64,000 bases of DNA from [Bacillus] enclensis (GCF_001456935.1 NZ_KQ758482.1:1344249-1408248), one strand, 5' to 3'. Positions 1-8,606 are shown, counted from the stretch's first letter. Made by a program: numbers and translations. The notes: generated by a model from the letters alone, not told the origin.

Positions 1-759
1 CCTGATTTGCTTTCCTTCCTTTTTGACCTGGATGATCCCGTACCCTCTTGCCCCAAATCTTTTCTTCAAATAAAGGACGTGATATTCTTCAAGCATGGAA
101 AAGAGCCGGTCAAAGTCTTTGAATTTTTCCGTATAGGGGACCAGTTCCCTTGCAGGGGGATTCTTAAAAAGTGCCTGATAAAATTCCCATTTACCGGTAC
201 CGCGGCTATTGAAGAAACGTCCCCCGGTGATGTTGTCCAGAAGATGATATTTGTTGCCCGTTCCTGCGACCGGCCTGTTAAAGACCGCATCAGGAAATGG
301 AAAAGTCCCTTCCTTCCATCGACCTTCTTTTTGTGCAGGGTCATAACAGAAGCCTTTTACCGACACAGCCCCCTCCTCCACTTCCGATAGAGGAAAGATG
401 ATCACCAATCCTTTGATCCTCTTATATGATTTGACCCAGCGTTTCAATATCCTCAGGCTTTTTTTGTTGATATTCTTCATCCCGGCACCCCTCACAATAC
501 CAAGGACGGGGCCCGCATACAAATGACTTCCTTCTGTTCTCCATTCAAATTCAATATCCTCGGGAATGGTGAAGTCGAATAAATCTATTGGTATGCATAT
601 CGAATCTTGCTCAGCCTCTTGATCGATAGTGACTGTCATATCTTTTTTCCATCGTCCGATATGCAGAATCACTGATCCCTCTTTTATGTTCAGCTTCTTT
701 GCTGAAGAGGGGTGCATGATGATGGTTCCACTTAATATGTTTCTTTTCTTAATAAACAC
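1..759 (-). CDS. YheC/YheD family ATP-grasp protein, C-terminus cut by window edge
   Basis: The minus frame is open from a GTG at 759 to the window edge (253 codons). The GTG directly follows an in-frame TAA and has an AGAAGGTG ribosome site a few bases upstream, so it is the likely start. The N-terminal part resembles the beta-rich N domain of YheC/YheD proteins (IIMHPSSAKKL, then a GPVLGIV stretch near residue 85). The visible end (LKKRFGARGYGIIQV) looks like the nucleotide-binding loop that opens the ATP-grasp domain; the catalytic C-terminal half lies outside. YheD of B. subtilis is a spore-coat-associated protein that localises around the forespore. It diverges from the ATP-grasp gene at 1011. 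The substrate is unknown. Confidence 0.8.
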   Translation of the reverse strand, partial: MFIKKRNILSGTIIMHPSSAKKLNIKEGSVILHIGRWKKDMTVTIDQEAEQDSICIPIDLFDFTIPEDIEFEWRTEGSHLYAGPVLGIVRGAGMKNINKKSLRILKRWVKSYKRIKGLVIIFPLSEVEEGAVSVKGFCYDPAQKEGRWKEGTFPFPDAVFNRPVAGTGNKYHLLDNITGGRFFNSRGTGKWEFYQALFKNPPARELVPYTEKFKDFDRLFSMLEEYHVLYLKKRFGARGYGIIQVKKEGKQIR

Positions 760-1010
760 TTACACACCTTCTATCTTTTTTTCATCATCTGAATTGCCTT
801 TTGAATTTAATTTCTTTGTAGAAAAGATGTCTACAATCACTTATATATGTTCCCGTTATTTCCAATGTACATAATCTCCGCTATAGCCATCACTTTTTTT
901 CTCGTTATGAATAATATAGTCATGCGTATGAAGACCTTTTGCCCCGCTCTCAATAGATGAAAGCAGCAAAGGGTTGAACCTTTTTGTTCGTAGGAGATGA
1001 ACTTTTTACC

Positions 1011-2234
1011 ATGCAGACGATTATTTTTCTCGGGAGTAATAAATCGGGCTCTTCAAGGGACGCCATAAGGGCTGCATCAGATATGGGCTATTTCACAGTA
1101 CTATTGACAGATAGACGGAAATGGATCAAACAAAGGGAAGAGTTTCCGGATGTTCATCAAATGGTGTTGATGGACCGATTGTTGGATAAGGAGAAGATTT
1201 TCAGACAGCTTTCAAAAATCAATAACCAGGGAAAGCAGATAAAAGCTTTTGTAAGCTTTATCGATCCATTTGTCAGTTTGGCTGCTGAGATTTCCAAGGA
1301 ACTCGGGCTTCAAGAGGTATCTGTCGCAGCATTATTTAAGATGGAGGATAAAACAAGATTCCGGGATGAATTACAAAATAATCCCGTGACTCCGCACTTT
1401 TCCATCTGTCTTTTAGACAAAGATGAAAATGAGTTGTTTACAGAGCACGTCAAGAAGCTTCCAGCGATTCTGAAATCCCCGGTATCAAACGGTTCAAAAG
1501 ACGTCATCAAAGTCAATTCAAAAGAAGAATTCACAGAGGCTGTGCATCATTTCAGAAACCAGCTTGGCCAGGACCCCCTTCTTATAGAAGAATTCATATC
1601 CGGTCCCCAGTATTTAATAGAAGTACTCGTCCACAATTCCAATACGACGATCGTTGCCATCATCGAGCAGGAAATATCCAGTATGAACCGTTTTATCATT
1701 ACGGGCTATCACATGCCGGCACGGTTATCGAAGCATGCCCGGGAAACACTGAATGAATCGATCGGTCAAGTCATGAAAGATATAGGTTTGTCCCACGGCA
1801 CTTGCCACCTTGAAATGAGATGGACAGAAGGCGAATGGAAGCTGATTGAGATTAACCCGCGTATTTCAGGAAGTGCAATCAACCAGATGATACTGGAATC
1901 AACCGGAATCAGCTTAGTAAAAGAAACATTAAAGTTACACCTTGGTGAAAAGCCGGACCTTACTCCTTCAAAAGTAGAATATGTTTCTGCAGAATTCATT
2001 ACGGTTGAAACCCAAGGAAGACTTGTAAAAGTTACTGGCAAGAATAAAGCAAAAAAAATAGACGGCGTCAAGATGGTCTACGTCAAGCCAAGAAAAGGGA
2101 GTGTGCTGACTCCTCCTTTATCAATGGGGGACCGGTATGCCTATGTTCTTGCCAGTTCCTCCGATCCCCTGAAAGCGAAGGAAATTGCCAAAAGAGCAGC
2201 AGGGGAAATTAAATTCTATATAGAGCCATTGTAG
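1011..2234 (+). CDS. ATP-grasp domain protein, carboxylate-amine ligase-like
   Basis: A 407-residue protein of the ATP-grasp superfamily, whose members activate a carboxylate as acyl phosphate and join it to an amine or thiol. The N-terminus (IIFLGSNKSGSSRDA) looks like a Rossmann-like preATP-grasp domain. A lysine-containing stretch (ILKSPVSNGSKDVI) near residue 165 and the metal-binding motif EINPRISGSAIN near residue 280 mark the ATP-grasp core. A further C-terminal domain of about 100 residues is of the type seen in L-amino acid ligases. The ATG at 1011 fits the family N-terminus, but its ribosome site (AGGAG) is about 14 bases away; a TTG at 984 is an alternative start. It heads an apparent three-gene operon with a YheC/YheD gene and a Mur ligase-like gene. 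Substrates cannot be read from the sequence. Confidence 0.85.
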   Translation: MQTIIFLGSNKSGSSRDAIRAASDMGYFTVLLTDRRKWIKQREEFPDVHQMVLMDRLLDKEKIFRQLSKINNQGKQIKAFVSFIDPFVSLAAEISKELGLQEVSVAALFKMEDKTRFRDELQNNPVTPHFSICLLDKDENELFTEHVKKLPAILKSPVSNGSKDVIKVNSKEEFTEAVHHFRNQLGQDPLLIEEFISGPQYLIEVLVHNSNTTIVAIIEQEISSMNRFIITGYHMPARLSKHARETLNESIGQVMKDIGLSHGTCHLEMRWTEGEWKLIEINPRISGSAINQMILESTGISLVKETLKLHLGEKPDLTPSKVEYVSAEFITVETQGRLVKVTGKNKAKKIDGVKMVYVKPRKGSVLTPPLSMGDRYAYVLASSSDPLKAKEIAKRAAGEIKFYIEPL

Positions 2235-2244
2235 GTGATTGTTC

Positions 2245-3288
2245 ATGACATTAATCGGCATGCTCCATTACAGGAAAAAGCCGCACCAAGTAAAAAAAGC
2301 TTTCGCATGTGCTTCCATCGCAAAAATGCACGATGTTGAATTTGTTTATTTCTCCTATCGAGCAGTGGACTTTGCCCTAAAAAAAATAAACGGCTGGGTT
2401 TTTCACGAGGGGAAATGGGTGGAGAGGACAATGGACTTCCCTGATTCCATCATCAATATCAGTGCACCAAAGACAGATTATCAATCGAATATTCGCAAGG
2501 CCTTAAAGCGTAATATCCCATTCATCAGTCATTCAATCGGGAACAAAATGAGCGTATATCGAAAAATCGAAGAAGGACATCTGTTTTCTCATTTCCTTAT
2601 CCCAACTATCAACGTGACTGCATTCGATGAAGTCTTATCTTTCCTAAATAAATTCACCCGGCTTGTCATCAAGCCGCATTCAGGAAGTAAAGGCCGGTCG
2701 ATCCATTTCATCACTCTCATGGAAGAGGATAAGATCCGCTGTGTGACCGGACTCGATGTTACCATATTTTCAATTGAAGAGTTTAAGGCATTCATCCAGA
2801 AATTGACGGCAGAGCAGAAGTATTTGTTGCAGCCATTTATCGAATGTAAGACGAAATCGGGATTGAACTACGATTTCCGCCTGCATGTGCAAAAAAATGA
2901 GTCTGGAAAATGGACGGTCAATTTAATTTATCCAAGGGTTAGCGGTAATGGAAGGTTGACCAGCAACATCAGCAGCGGGGGCTACCGAGGTGAACTGATT
3001 CCTTTTCTGATGGAAGAATTCGGAGATGATTACTATAACATCAAGCAATTATTGGAGTATTTCGCTGTTGCCTTTACGACCCATTTCGAAAGCCTCTATG
3101 AGAACCGATCATTTGATGAATTAGGGATCGATGTGGCCATCGATCAAAACCAACGCCTTTGGATTTACGAGGTAAACTGGCGTCCTGGCAGTAAAAACAG
3201 GGAGTTTTCAGTGGCAAAAAACCTGATCCCGTATGCACGTTATGTCGCCGAATCCAAAAGAAAGAAAAGAAAAAGGAGATTACAGTGA
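2245..3288 (+). CDS. YheC/YheD family ATP-grasp protein
   Basis: A 347-residue YheC/YheD-like protein. The start is the ATG at 2245, six bases after AGGTGA; this ribosome site overlaps the end of the preceding gene, so translation is probably coupled. The N-terminus (LIGMLHYRKKPHQVKKAF) matches the family form without the beta N domain. The ATP-grasp part runs from about residue 85, with VIKPHSGSKGRSI near 145 as the nucleotide-binding loop, NYDFRLHVQ near 208, and ELGIDVAID then IYEVNWRPGS near 300-320 as metal-binding residues. The C-terminus is very basic (KRKKRKRRLQ). The stop overlaps the next start in a GTGA. B. subtilis relatives are spore-coat-associated; the reaction they catalyse is not known. 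Confidence 0.85.
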   Translation: MTLIGMLHYRKKPHQVKKAFACASIAKMHDVEFVYFSYRAVDFALKKINGWVFHEGKWVERTMDFPDSIINISAPKTDYQSNIRKALKRNIPFISHSIGNKMSVYRKIEEGHLFSHFLIPTINVTAFDEVLSFLNKFTRLVIKPHSGSKGRSIHFITLMEEDKIRCVTGLDVTIFSIEEFKAFIQKLTAEQKYLLQPFIECKTKSGLNYDFRLHVQKNESGKWTVNLIYPRVSGNGRLTSNISSGGYRGELIPFLMEEFGDDYYNIKQLLEYFAVAFTTHFESLYENRSFDELGIDVAIDQNQRLWIYEVNWRPGSKNREFSVAKNLIPYARYVAESKRKKRKRRLQ

Positions 3289-4655
3289 AAATATTACAAT
3301 TACATGAAATCCTGTCTCCTATAAAGGGAGAAGTCATAAAAGAAGGACCACCTGTAAACTTGAAAAAGGTGATCACCCAAAAAAAGAAGCTCCAAAAAGG
3401 GACGCTGCTTTTTTGCCTGGATCGCAACCTGGGAAAAACGGACATCCAAAAACCTTTCCCCCCATGTGTCATCATAACTGACCGCCCTCAGAAACTAAAG
3501 AATATTACTGGAGACGCCACCATCGTAAAGGTGGATAATATCAAAGGCGCTTATCACCGCTTCCTTTTATTTCATAGAAAATCGTTCGAGGTTCCGATCA
3601 TTGCTATAACAGGGACTTCCGGAAAAACGACAACAAAGGAAATGATCAAGCACATCCTTGCTGAAAGGCACAATGTAAAAGCCACTCTGGGAAACTACAA
3701 CCTTTTCCGTTCGAATGCATCGGTGCTGGCAAACTTCGAAGAAAAGACTGATTTCGGCGTGTTCGAGTTCGGCGTGGGCAAAACAGGAAACCTGGACAAA
3801 TGCAGCAAGTATTTCGGTCCATATTCCGCACTTATCACCGGGATAGGATCGGACCATATTGAAAGATTCGGCTCGCCTGAAAAATACAGGGATGAAAAAC
3901 TTAAGATCCTGAATGGAGTCGGGGAAGACGGGATAATCATTTTAAATGCGGACTGTCCGAATACGGTTGAGGCAGTCCATAAAATGAATATAACCCCTAT
4001 ATGGTTCGGGACTGGAAACAATGCAGATTACAGGGCGGAAGATATACATTTTTCTGCTCAGGGAATGGAATTTACATTAATATTTAAGGATACAGGCTAC
4101 CCTGTACTTATCCCAGGGCTCGGCGTGCACACTGTATATAATGCCCTTGCCGCACTGGCTGCTGCTCATTCTCATGGGATAGAGCTTCAGTCGGCGATAA
4201 GAAGGTTGAAGACATTCCGTCCTTTAAAGCGCCATCTGGAAGTAAAGAAGGGAATAAAAGGGGCCACTCTGATCGATGATACGTGGAATACAAATTCCAG
4301 CTCCGTTCATGCAGCACTTTCTGTCTTGAAGGAAGTTTCAAACGATAGACACTCGATTGCCGTACTTGGAAAAATCAGCGAACTTGGATCTGAAGAAAAA
4401 GCCGAACACAAAAAAATAGCCCGGATGGTCATCGAGAATCAGCCTTCCACCCTTATCACAATCGGCAAAACCGCCTCCACCATCGGGAAAGAAGCCATCA
4501 GGCTCGGGATGAATGCAGAAAACATCCACATGTGCGAAAAGCCCGAAGATGCCTTTTCTCTCATTCAAAAGCTGGCGGGGCCGGAAGCCATCATCCTTGT
4601 GAAAACATCGATGAGAGAATCATTCCGCGGTTTCCTCAAAAAGTTAAAAGCATGA
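3285..4655 (+). CDS. Mur ligase family protein, MurF-like
   Basis: A 456-residue protein with the Mur ligase plan. Residues 110-117 are the P-loop GTSGKTTT, followed by GNYNLFRSNAS, a central domain with GSDHIERFGS near residue 190, HTVYNALAALAAAH near 285 and a C-terminal domain containing DDTWNTNSSS and VLGKISELG. It resembles MurF, the UDP-MurNAc-tripeptide:D-Ala-D-Ala ligase, in length and motifs. The N-terminal ~95 residues keep the outline of the MurF substrate domain, but the usual DSR signature is replaced by TQKKKLQKGTLLF, so the UDP-sugar peptide is probably not the substrate. GTG start at 3285 with AAAGGAG upstream; it overlaps the YheC/YheD gene by 4 bases. Its position among five ATP-grasp genes suggests a dedicated peptide or amide ligase. 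Confidence 0.85.
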   Translation: MKILQLHEILSPIKGEVIKEGPPVNLKKVITQKKKLQKGTLLFCLDRNLGKTDIQKPFPPCVIITDRPQKLKNITGDATIVKVDNIKGAYHRFLLFHRKSFEVPIIAITGTSGKTTTKEMIKHILAERHNVKATLGNYNLFRSNASVLANFEEKTDFGVFEFGVGKTGNLDKCSKYFGPYSALITGIGSDHIERFGSPEKYRDEKLKILNGVGEDGIIILNADCPNTVEAVHKMNITPIWFGTGNNADYRAEDIHFSAQGMEFTLIFKDTGYPVLIPGLGVHTVYNALAALAAAHSHGIELQSAIRRLKTFRPLKRHLEVKKGIKGATLIDDTWNTNSSSVHAALSVLKEVSNDRHSIAVLGKISELGSEEKAEHKKIARMVIENQPSTLITIGKTASTIGKEAIRLGMNAENIHMCEKPEDAFSLIQKLAGPEAIILVKTSMRESFRGFLKKLKA

Positions 4656-4658
4656 TAA

Positions 4659-4700
4659 AACGCCTCTGCTACTCACTTCTTTGTGAATAACAGAGGCGTT
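4659..4700. terminator. bidirectional terminator between convergent genes
   Basis: The arms AACGCCTCTG (4659-4668) and CAGAGGCGTT (4691-4700) pair perfectly, with an A-run on one side and Ts on the other. It lies between the ends of the Mur ligase gene and the minus-strand YheC/YheD gene. Confidence 0.7.
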
Positions 4701-4729
4701 TCCAATACCGTAACAAAGCCGGCTGCACC

Positions 4730-6046
4730 TTAAAATCCTGCAAGTGTCTTTGCATACCGCATATTCTCATGTCTGATCTTATTGACCAGTGATTTATCCC
4801 CGGCAAAGGTCGCCACATAGTCATTAGGATTGCGGTGATTGATTTCGATCAGCCACATGCGACCTTCCCTGTCGATCCCGATATCAATCCCCAGCTTCCC
4901 AAAAAGAAATCCACAGTTCTCAATCGTTTTAGCCGCCATTATAGCGAGCTGCTCCATTTCCTTCAAATACTCCTTCCTTTTATCGGGGAACATTTTTTCC
5001 AGGGTGCGTGCAGCCTGTTCAACCTTCCCGCCTCTATGACGGTTGCTCACGATATGTCCCTTCACCCCGTTCCTGCCCATAATTCCAAAGTTTTTCCACT
5101 CTCCATTTCTGTCCTTGATCATGATTACACGGAAGTCAATGATCGATTCTTGAAACTGAAGGTGAAGCGGCTGCTGAAGAATGAATTTTTCTTCTCCAAA
5201 ATTATCTTTAAGAAATTCTTCTGCTTCATATAAATCTTGAAAGAAATAGTCGTTTTTACTATCCTCTGCAATGTGCTGAACGAGCAATCCATCTTTTTTT
5301 TGCTCAATCTTCGCCACGCCTTTACCCTGCATCCCCTTGATTGGTTTGATATACGCGCCTCCGAACCGTTCCAGCATGTTTTCAACATCGTGCACATGTT
5401 TGAAAATGCGTGTGACCGGCAAATAAGCATTCAGTCCAGATGCTTGTTTAAACCATGAATACATTTCCCATTTAGTGAATGTGGAAGAATTGAAGATACG
5501 ATTACCAATTATTCTCTCAAACTGTTGGTGCAATTCTTTCTTCAAAGAAGCTCGTTTGAAAATTGCAGTAGGAAAAGGATAGATCCCTTTGATCCACTTT
5601 TTTTCGATAGGATCGTAAAGATATCCAAACATCAACCTCTTATCAAAATCGATCCCTTCGTTTGAAAAAGCAATGATTGCACCGTTCACCTTATGATATT
5701 TTCTCACATACCTTCCAAGCTTTTGCACCTTTTCGTCCAGCTTCCCGGTTGTTCTTGCTGCCACAATCCCGATGATGGGCCCTATTTGGATTTCATCATC
5801 CTTATAAACGATTTCGTATGCCGGAATTAGGGGCAGCATCAGTGTCTCGATGACATCCCGTGTCATGATCATTTTCCCAATGTTGATTTTTTTAGAGGGG
5901 ATGATTTTCACATCACATGTCTGAAGCCCGAATCTTACTGTTACCTTCATATTTACCGACAGTTCGCAGTCCTTGATCAGATCCGGATGCATGATAATGC
6001 GGTACCCTTTTTCTTCCCCTTTTTTCACCCTGAACCATGATTTCAT
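4730..6046 (-). CDS. YheC/YheD family ATP-grasp protein, spore-coat-associated type
   Basis: A 438-residue protein, the full-length form of the YheC/YheD family. I chose the ATG at 6046, preceded by GGGGTGA; the longer open frame upstream would overlap the divergent gene and has no family character. The N domain (residues 1-100) ends with QIGPIIGIVAARTTG. The ATP-grasp domain follows: GAYIKPIKGMQGKGVAKI near 220 as nucleotide loop, IDFRVIMIKDRNGEW near 305, and GIDIGIDREGRMWLIEINHRNP near 400 as catalytic and metal-binding end. B. subtilis YheC and YheD are listed as endospore coat-associated. It is convergent with the Mur ligase operon and divergent from the YheC/YheD gene at 6191. Confidence 0.85.
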   Translation of the reverse strand: MKSWFRVKKGEEKGYRIIMHPDLIKDCELSVNMKVTVRFGLQTCDVKIIPSKKINIGKMIMTRDVIETLMLPLIPAYEIVYKDDEIQIGPIIGIVAARTTGKLDEKVQKLGRYVRKYHKVNGAIIAFSNEGIDFDKRLMFGYLYDPIEKKWIKGIYPFPTAIFKRASLKKELHQQFERIIGNRIFNSSTFTKWEMYSWFKQASGLNAYLPVTRIFKHVHDVENMLERFGGAYIKPIKGMQGKGVAKIEQKKDGLLVQHIAEDSKNDYFFQDLYEAEEFLKDNFGEEKFILQQPLHLQFQESIIDFRVIMIKDRNGEWKNFGIMGRNGVKGHIVSNRHRGGKVEQAARTLEKMFPDKRKEYLKEMEQLAIMAAKTIENCGFLFGKLGIDIGIDREGRMWLIEINHRNPNDYVATFAGDKSLVNKIRHENMRYAKTLAGF

Positions 6047-6085
6047 TCTTTCACCCCGATTACTGTTGTCGCATTTACACCTTAC

Positions 6086-6113
6086 TATACTATGAGCATC
6101 TTCAAGAATGTGC
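6086..6113 (-). promoter_or_regulatory. possible sporulation-type promoter for the 4730-6046 gene
   Basis: On the minus strand, GCACATT (6113-6107) followed after 12 bases by CATAGTATA (6094-6086) resembles mother-cell promoters: six of seven match the SigE -35 and CATAnnnTA fits a SigK -10. Spacing is shorter than usual for both, so this is tentative. Confidence 0.25.
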
Positions 6114-6190
6114 CAATTACCAATAACCATTTCCGCGTCATTTAAATATACATAGAAGAGACTGAATAAAAGCAGGAGTTGAAAAGAAGA

Positions 6191-7264
6191 ATGACGCAGA
6201 ACTATATAGGTGTGATCCTGCCGGATGGTATCTTCGACAGGCTGTCCACAGGTAAAAGCCAGATCAATGTACGTGCATACCAGGAAGCAGCCGACCACTT
6301 CGGCCTTATACCGGTCTTCATGAAGCTTAAGTGTCTCAAACCAGGAGAAGATAAAGTACAAGGATTCGTAAAAAAAGGAAAGGGGTACGAACTGGATACT
6401 GTCAATCTCCCAAAAGTGATCTACACACGCAGCTTCCTTTCAAAAAAGCAAAGCACCTTCCTCGATCAAAAAAACATCCAATTCTACAACAAAAAAGGGA
6501 TCAGCCATGACAAATTCAGGATGCATGAAATCATGAGCCAAGATCCCGAGATTGCTGTCTCCCTTCCTGAAACGGTGAAAGGAACAGAAGAAAACCTTAA
6601 GATGATGCTGCAAAAGCACCGCAAGCTGATCCTGAAACCTGCCAAAGGAAGTCTCGGAGGCGGCATCATGAAAATAACCAGGGAGGATTCAGGGGGGTAC
6701 CTTTTGAAATACCCCCTCGCAAGAAGAAAGTGGGAAGAGGTTCAGTTTAAAGAAGAGATTCCTGAGGTGATCAGGAAAGCCTTCAAAAAAAAGCTGTACA
6801 TCATCCAGGAAAACATTGACCTTGCAACATATAAAAAGCGCCCGTTCGATCTTAGGGTAGTGGTACAGCGTGATCATACCGGGGATTGGGTTGTCGCCGG
6901 GATCCTCTGCAAAGTCTCACCCTCAAAGGATCAATTCGTGACAAACATCAGTCAGGGAGGAAGCTCCCTCTCTTTCGATCAAGTCGTAAATGGCCATTCC
7001 TACCTATCTTATAAACAGACATATGAAGCTATTTCATCCCTTACTTTAAAAATGGCAAAGCACCTGGAAAGATACACCGACCATATTGCGGATATCGCTT
7101 TTGATATTGCCCTGGATAAAAAAGGGAAACCTTTCTTCATCGAAAGTAATTTCCGCGGAAGGTACGGAAATGTCCGCTATAAAGGGAAGCGATATGAAGA
7201 ATGGAAAGCAAAGCACTTCAACCCAATCGGATATGGCAGGTATCTATTGGACCGGTTGAAGTGA
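6191..7264 (+). CDS. YheC/YheD family ATP-grasp protein
   Basis: A 357-residue protein of the YheC/YheD group, start ATG at 6191 behind AGGAG; a TTG at 6179 touches that ribosome site and is unlikely. The N-terminus (YIGVILPDGIFDRLSTG) is the short version of the family. ATP-grasp landmarks: LILKPAKGSLGGGIMKI near residue 150, PFDLRVVVQRDHTGDWVVAGI near 215, ADIAFDIALDKKGKPFFIESNFRG near 305-330, which ends in the metal-binding E-x-N. It is the fourth YheC/YheD-like gene in 7.3 kb and stands alone, closed by a strong terminator. The substrate is unknown. Confidence 0.85.
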   Translation: MTQNYIGVILPDGIFDRLSTGKSQINVRAYQEAADHFGLIPVFMKLKCLKPGEDKVQGFVKKGKGYELDTVNLPKVIYTRSFLSKKQSTFLDQKNIQFYNKKGISHDKFRMHEIMSQDPEIAVSLPETVKGTEENLKMMLQKHRKLILKPAKGSLGGGIMKITREDSGGYLLKYPLARRKWEEVQFKEEIPEVIRKAFKKKLYIIQENIDLATYKKRPFDLRVVVQRDHTGDWVVAGILCKVSPSKDQFVTNISQGGSSLSFDQVVNGHSYLSYKQTYEAISSLTLKMAKHLERYTDHIADIAFDIALDKKGKPFFIESNFRGRYGNVRYKGKRYEEWKAKHFNPIGYGRYLLDRLK

Positions 7265-7270
7265 AACAGC

Positions 7271-7308
7271 ATAAGAAAAGGGAACCCGGTCAGGTTCCCT
7301 TTTCTTAT
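7271..7308 (+). terminator. strong intrinsic terminator
   Basis: A perfect 16-bp stem (7271-7286 with 7293-7308) around a 6-base loop, with a TTTT run in the 3' arm, immediately after the YheC/YheD gene. It can also serve the minus-strand gene at 7342. Confidence 0.85.
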
Positions 7309-7341
7309 GCCGCGAAATTAATGAGGCATATAATTTACTGA

Positions 7342-7920
7342 TTACATACGGTTTCTTTCAGGAAAAAATTCATTCCAGCTCATGACCCTCACTTTTTCCC
7401 TCAATAAATAGAAGAGAACGGCCAGCGCCATGATGATCATGACCATGATGGGCGGTGAAAATTGCTTGATATACTGTCCGAAAACGGTGTAGAAAAATGC
7501 GAGTGGGATGTTGGATATGATTGTAGCACGGACGAAAGGCTTGAACTGGGGATTTTTCTGCATCAGGCAAAGATTGAGCAGCTGGTAATGGATGAAGGGG
7601 ATAAGACGCAATACTGCGATCTGTCCGGTGGTCAAATCCGCGCTTTTACCGAACCACTTTTCCTTCAGTCTCAACAGACGCTCATAAAAAGACGTAAAGC
7701 TTTTGATGGCAAAATAAAAGATAATGGATAAAAGCGTCAATCCGATCAGCGAGTAAATCGTACCGAGAATACTCCCGAAGAGGATGCCTCCAGCCATACA
7801 AACCAGGGCCACGGGGATAAAGAGAAACTGCCTCAGGACATGAAACAATATAAACAGAACAGGAGCGATGTATCCACTAGCTTCCATGATGGCGAATGCT
7901 GTTACTAGTCGGTCGTCCAT
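7342..7920 (-). CDS. TVP38/TMEM64 (VTT/SNARE-associated) family membrane protein
   Basis: A 192-residue integral membrane protein with about five to six hydrophobic segments. The VTT-domain signature region is visible: FIPVALVCMAGGILFGSILGTIYSLIG, then LRLIPFIHYQLLNL around residue 108, like DedA-related proteins where such R and P residues sit in re-entrant helices. These proteins act in the membrane, probably in lipid handling; the exact role here is unknown. The start ATG at 7920 follows AGGAGGT by eight or nine bases. In B. subtilis a TVP38-type gene (ytxB) lies between dnaI and ytxC; here none is present there, so this could be a relocated ytxB or a different paralogue. Confidence 0.8.
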   Translation of the reverse strand: MDDRLVTAFAIMEASGYIAPVLFILFHVLRQFLFIPVALVCMAGGILFGSILGTIYSLIGLTLLSIIFYFAIKSFTSFYERLLRLKEKWFGKSADLTTGQIAVLRLIPFIHYQLLNLCLMQKNPQFKPFVRATIISNIPLAFFYTVFGQYIKQFSPPIMVMIIMALAVLFYLLREKVRVMSWNEFFPERNRM

Positions 7921-8028
7921 AGCTAATGACCTCCTTCTGCTGCCTCTACTCTCTACAGTTTATACATTCTGTCTACACTATATGACAAGAGGAGAAGACT
8001 TAAGGGCAGACCGGGGATTGTCCGCCTA

Positions 8029-8307
8029 TCACACCCCTTGATTGATCCAGATGAAGAGGATGCTGTGGACGATGACCAGGAAAGGGAACCCCATCGCAAA
8101 CATTCTGTGCTTCGTCTTATGCCTGTAGACCTTCATGCCGATATACGAACCGATACTTCCCCCGATCACTGCCACGGTCCATAACGTCCGCTCACTGATC
8201 CTGTACTCATGCCGCTGCGCCTTCTTCTTATCCCTCCCCATCAGAACGAATCCGCTGATATTAATGATGAGGATGTATATGTATAAGAGATTTAGTAAAG
8301 ATTCCAT
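8029..8307 (-). CDS. ysdA: DUF1294 family membrane protein YsdA
   Basis: A 92-residue small membrane protein of the DUF1294 family. An N-terminal hydrophobic helix (residues 5-24) is followed by a basic MGRDKKKAQRHEYRISE stretch, then GGSIGSYIGMKVYRHKTKH, the family signature, and a second C-terminal helix (FPFLVIVHSILFIW). Position next to rplT matches B. subtilis ysdA. Function unknown. Confidence 0.85.
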   Translation of the reverse strand: MESLLNLLYIYILIINISGFVLMGRDKKKAQRHEYRISERTLWTVAVIGGSIGSYIGMKVYRHKTKHRMFAMGFPFLVIVHSILFIWINQGV

Positions 8308-8375
8308 ATTGGTTACCTTCTTTCAATCAAATTATGTTGGTTAACACTCTAAAATAAATATTGAAGTATTAGTTA

Positions 8376-8606
8376 CCGCTATTGATTTCCGTGCAAGACT
8401 ACGCTTTCCGCGGGTAGCCCGTGAGCCTCCTCGTCAAAGAAAGGAACTGTCCAGCTGCAGGGCTTAGAGCCACATGTCATAAGCCAAACCGACCAAGAAG
8501 GCAAAGAACGCCTTCGTGGCCGATTCGTCTTATGCCACACGCCTCTGAGCAAAGCCCTTCCGCATTTCGGTTAGGAGTCTTCGTCTTGCACTCCAATCAA
8601 CCGCTG
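8376..8606 (+). repeat. R-family intergenic palindromic repeat, copy R1
   Basis: About 231 bp. The left end (TTGATTTCCGTGCAAGACT region) is an imperfect inverted copy of the right end (GTCTTGCACTCCAATCAA). Inside is GTCCAGCTGCAGGGCTTAGAG, an inner hairpin running from CATAAGCC to GTCTTATG, and CAAAGCCCTTCCG. The same parts recur at eight other gaps in this window. Open frames across it differ between copies and have no family resemblance, so it is treated as non-coding. Confidence 0.85.

Noticed and set aside
7..390. 127-codon plus-strand frame at the window start
   Set aside because: It is antisense to the clear YheC/YheD coding frame on the minus strand and resembles no protein.
3074..3475. 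133-codon minus-strand frame over the end of the YheC/YheD and start of the Mur ligase genes
   Set aside because: It is a shadow of two well-supported plus-strand genes and has no recognisable content.
6047..6361. N-terminal extension of the minus-strand YheC/YheD gene
   Set aside because: It would overlap the divergent gene at 6191, has no ribosome site and no family resemblance, while the ATG at 6046 has GGGGTGA upstream.
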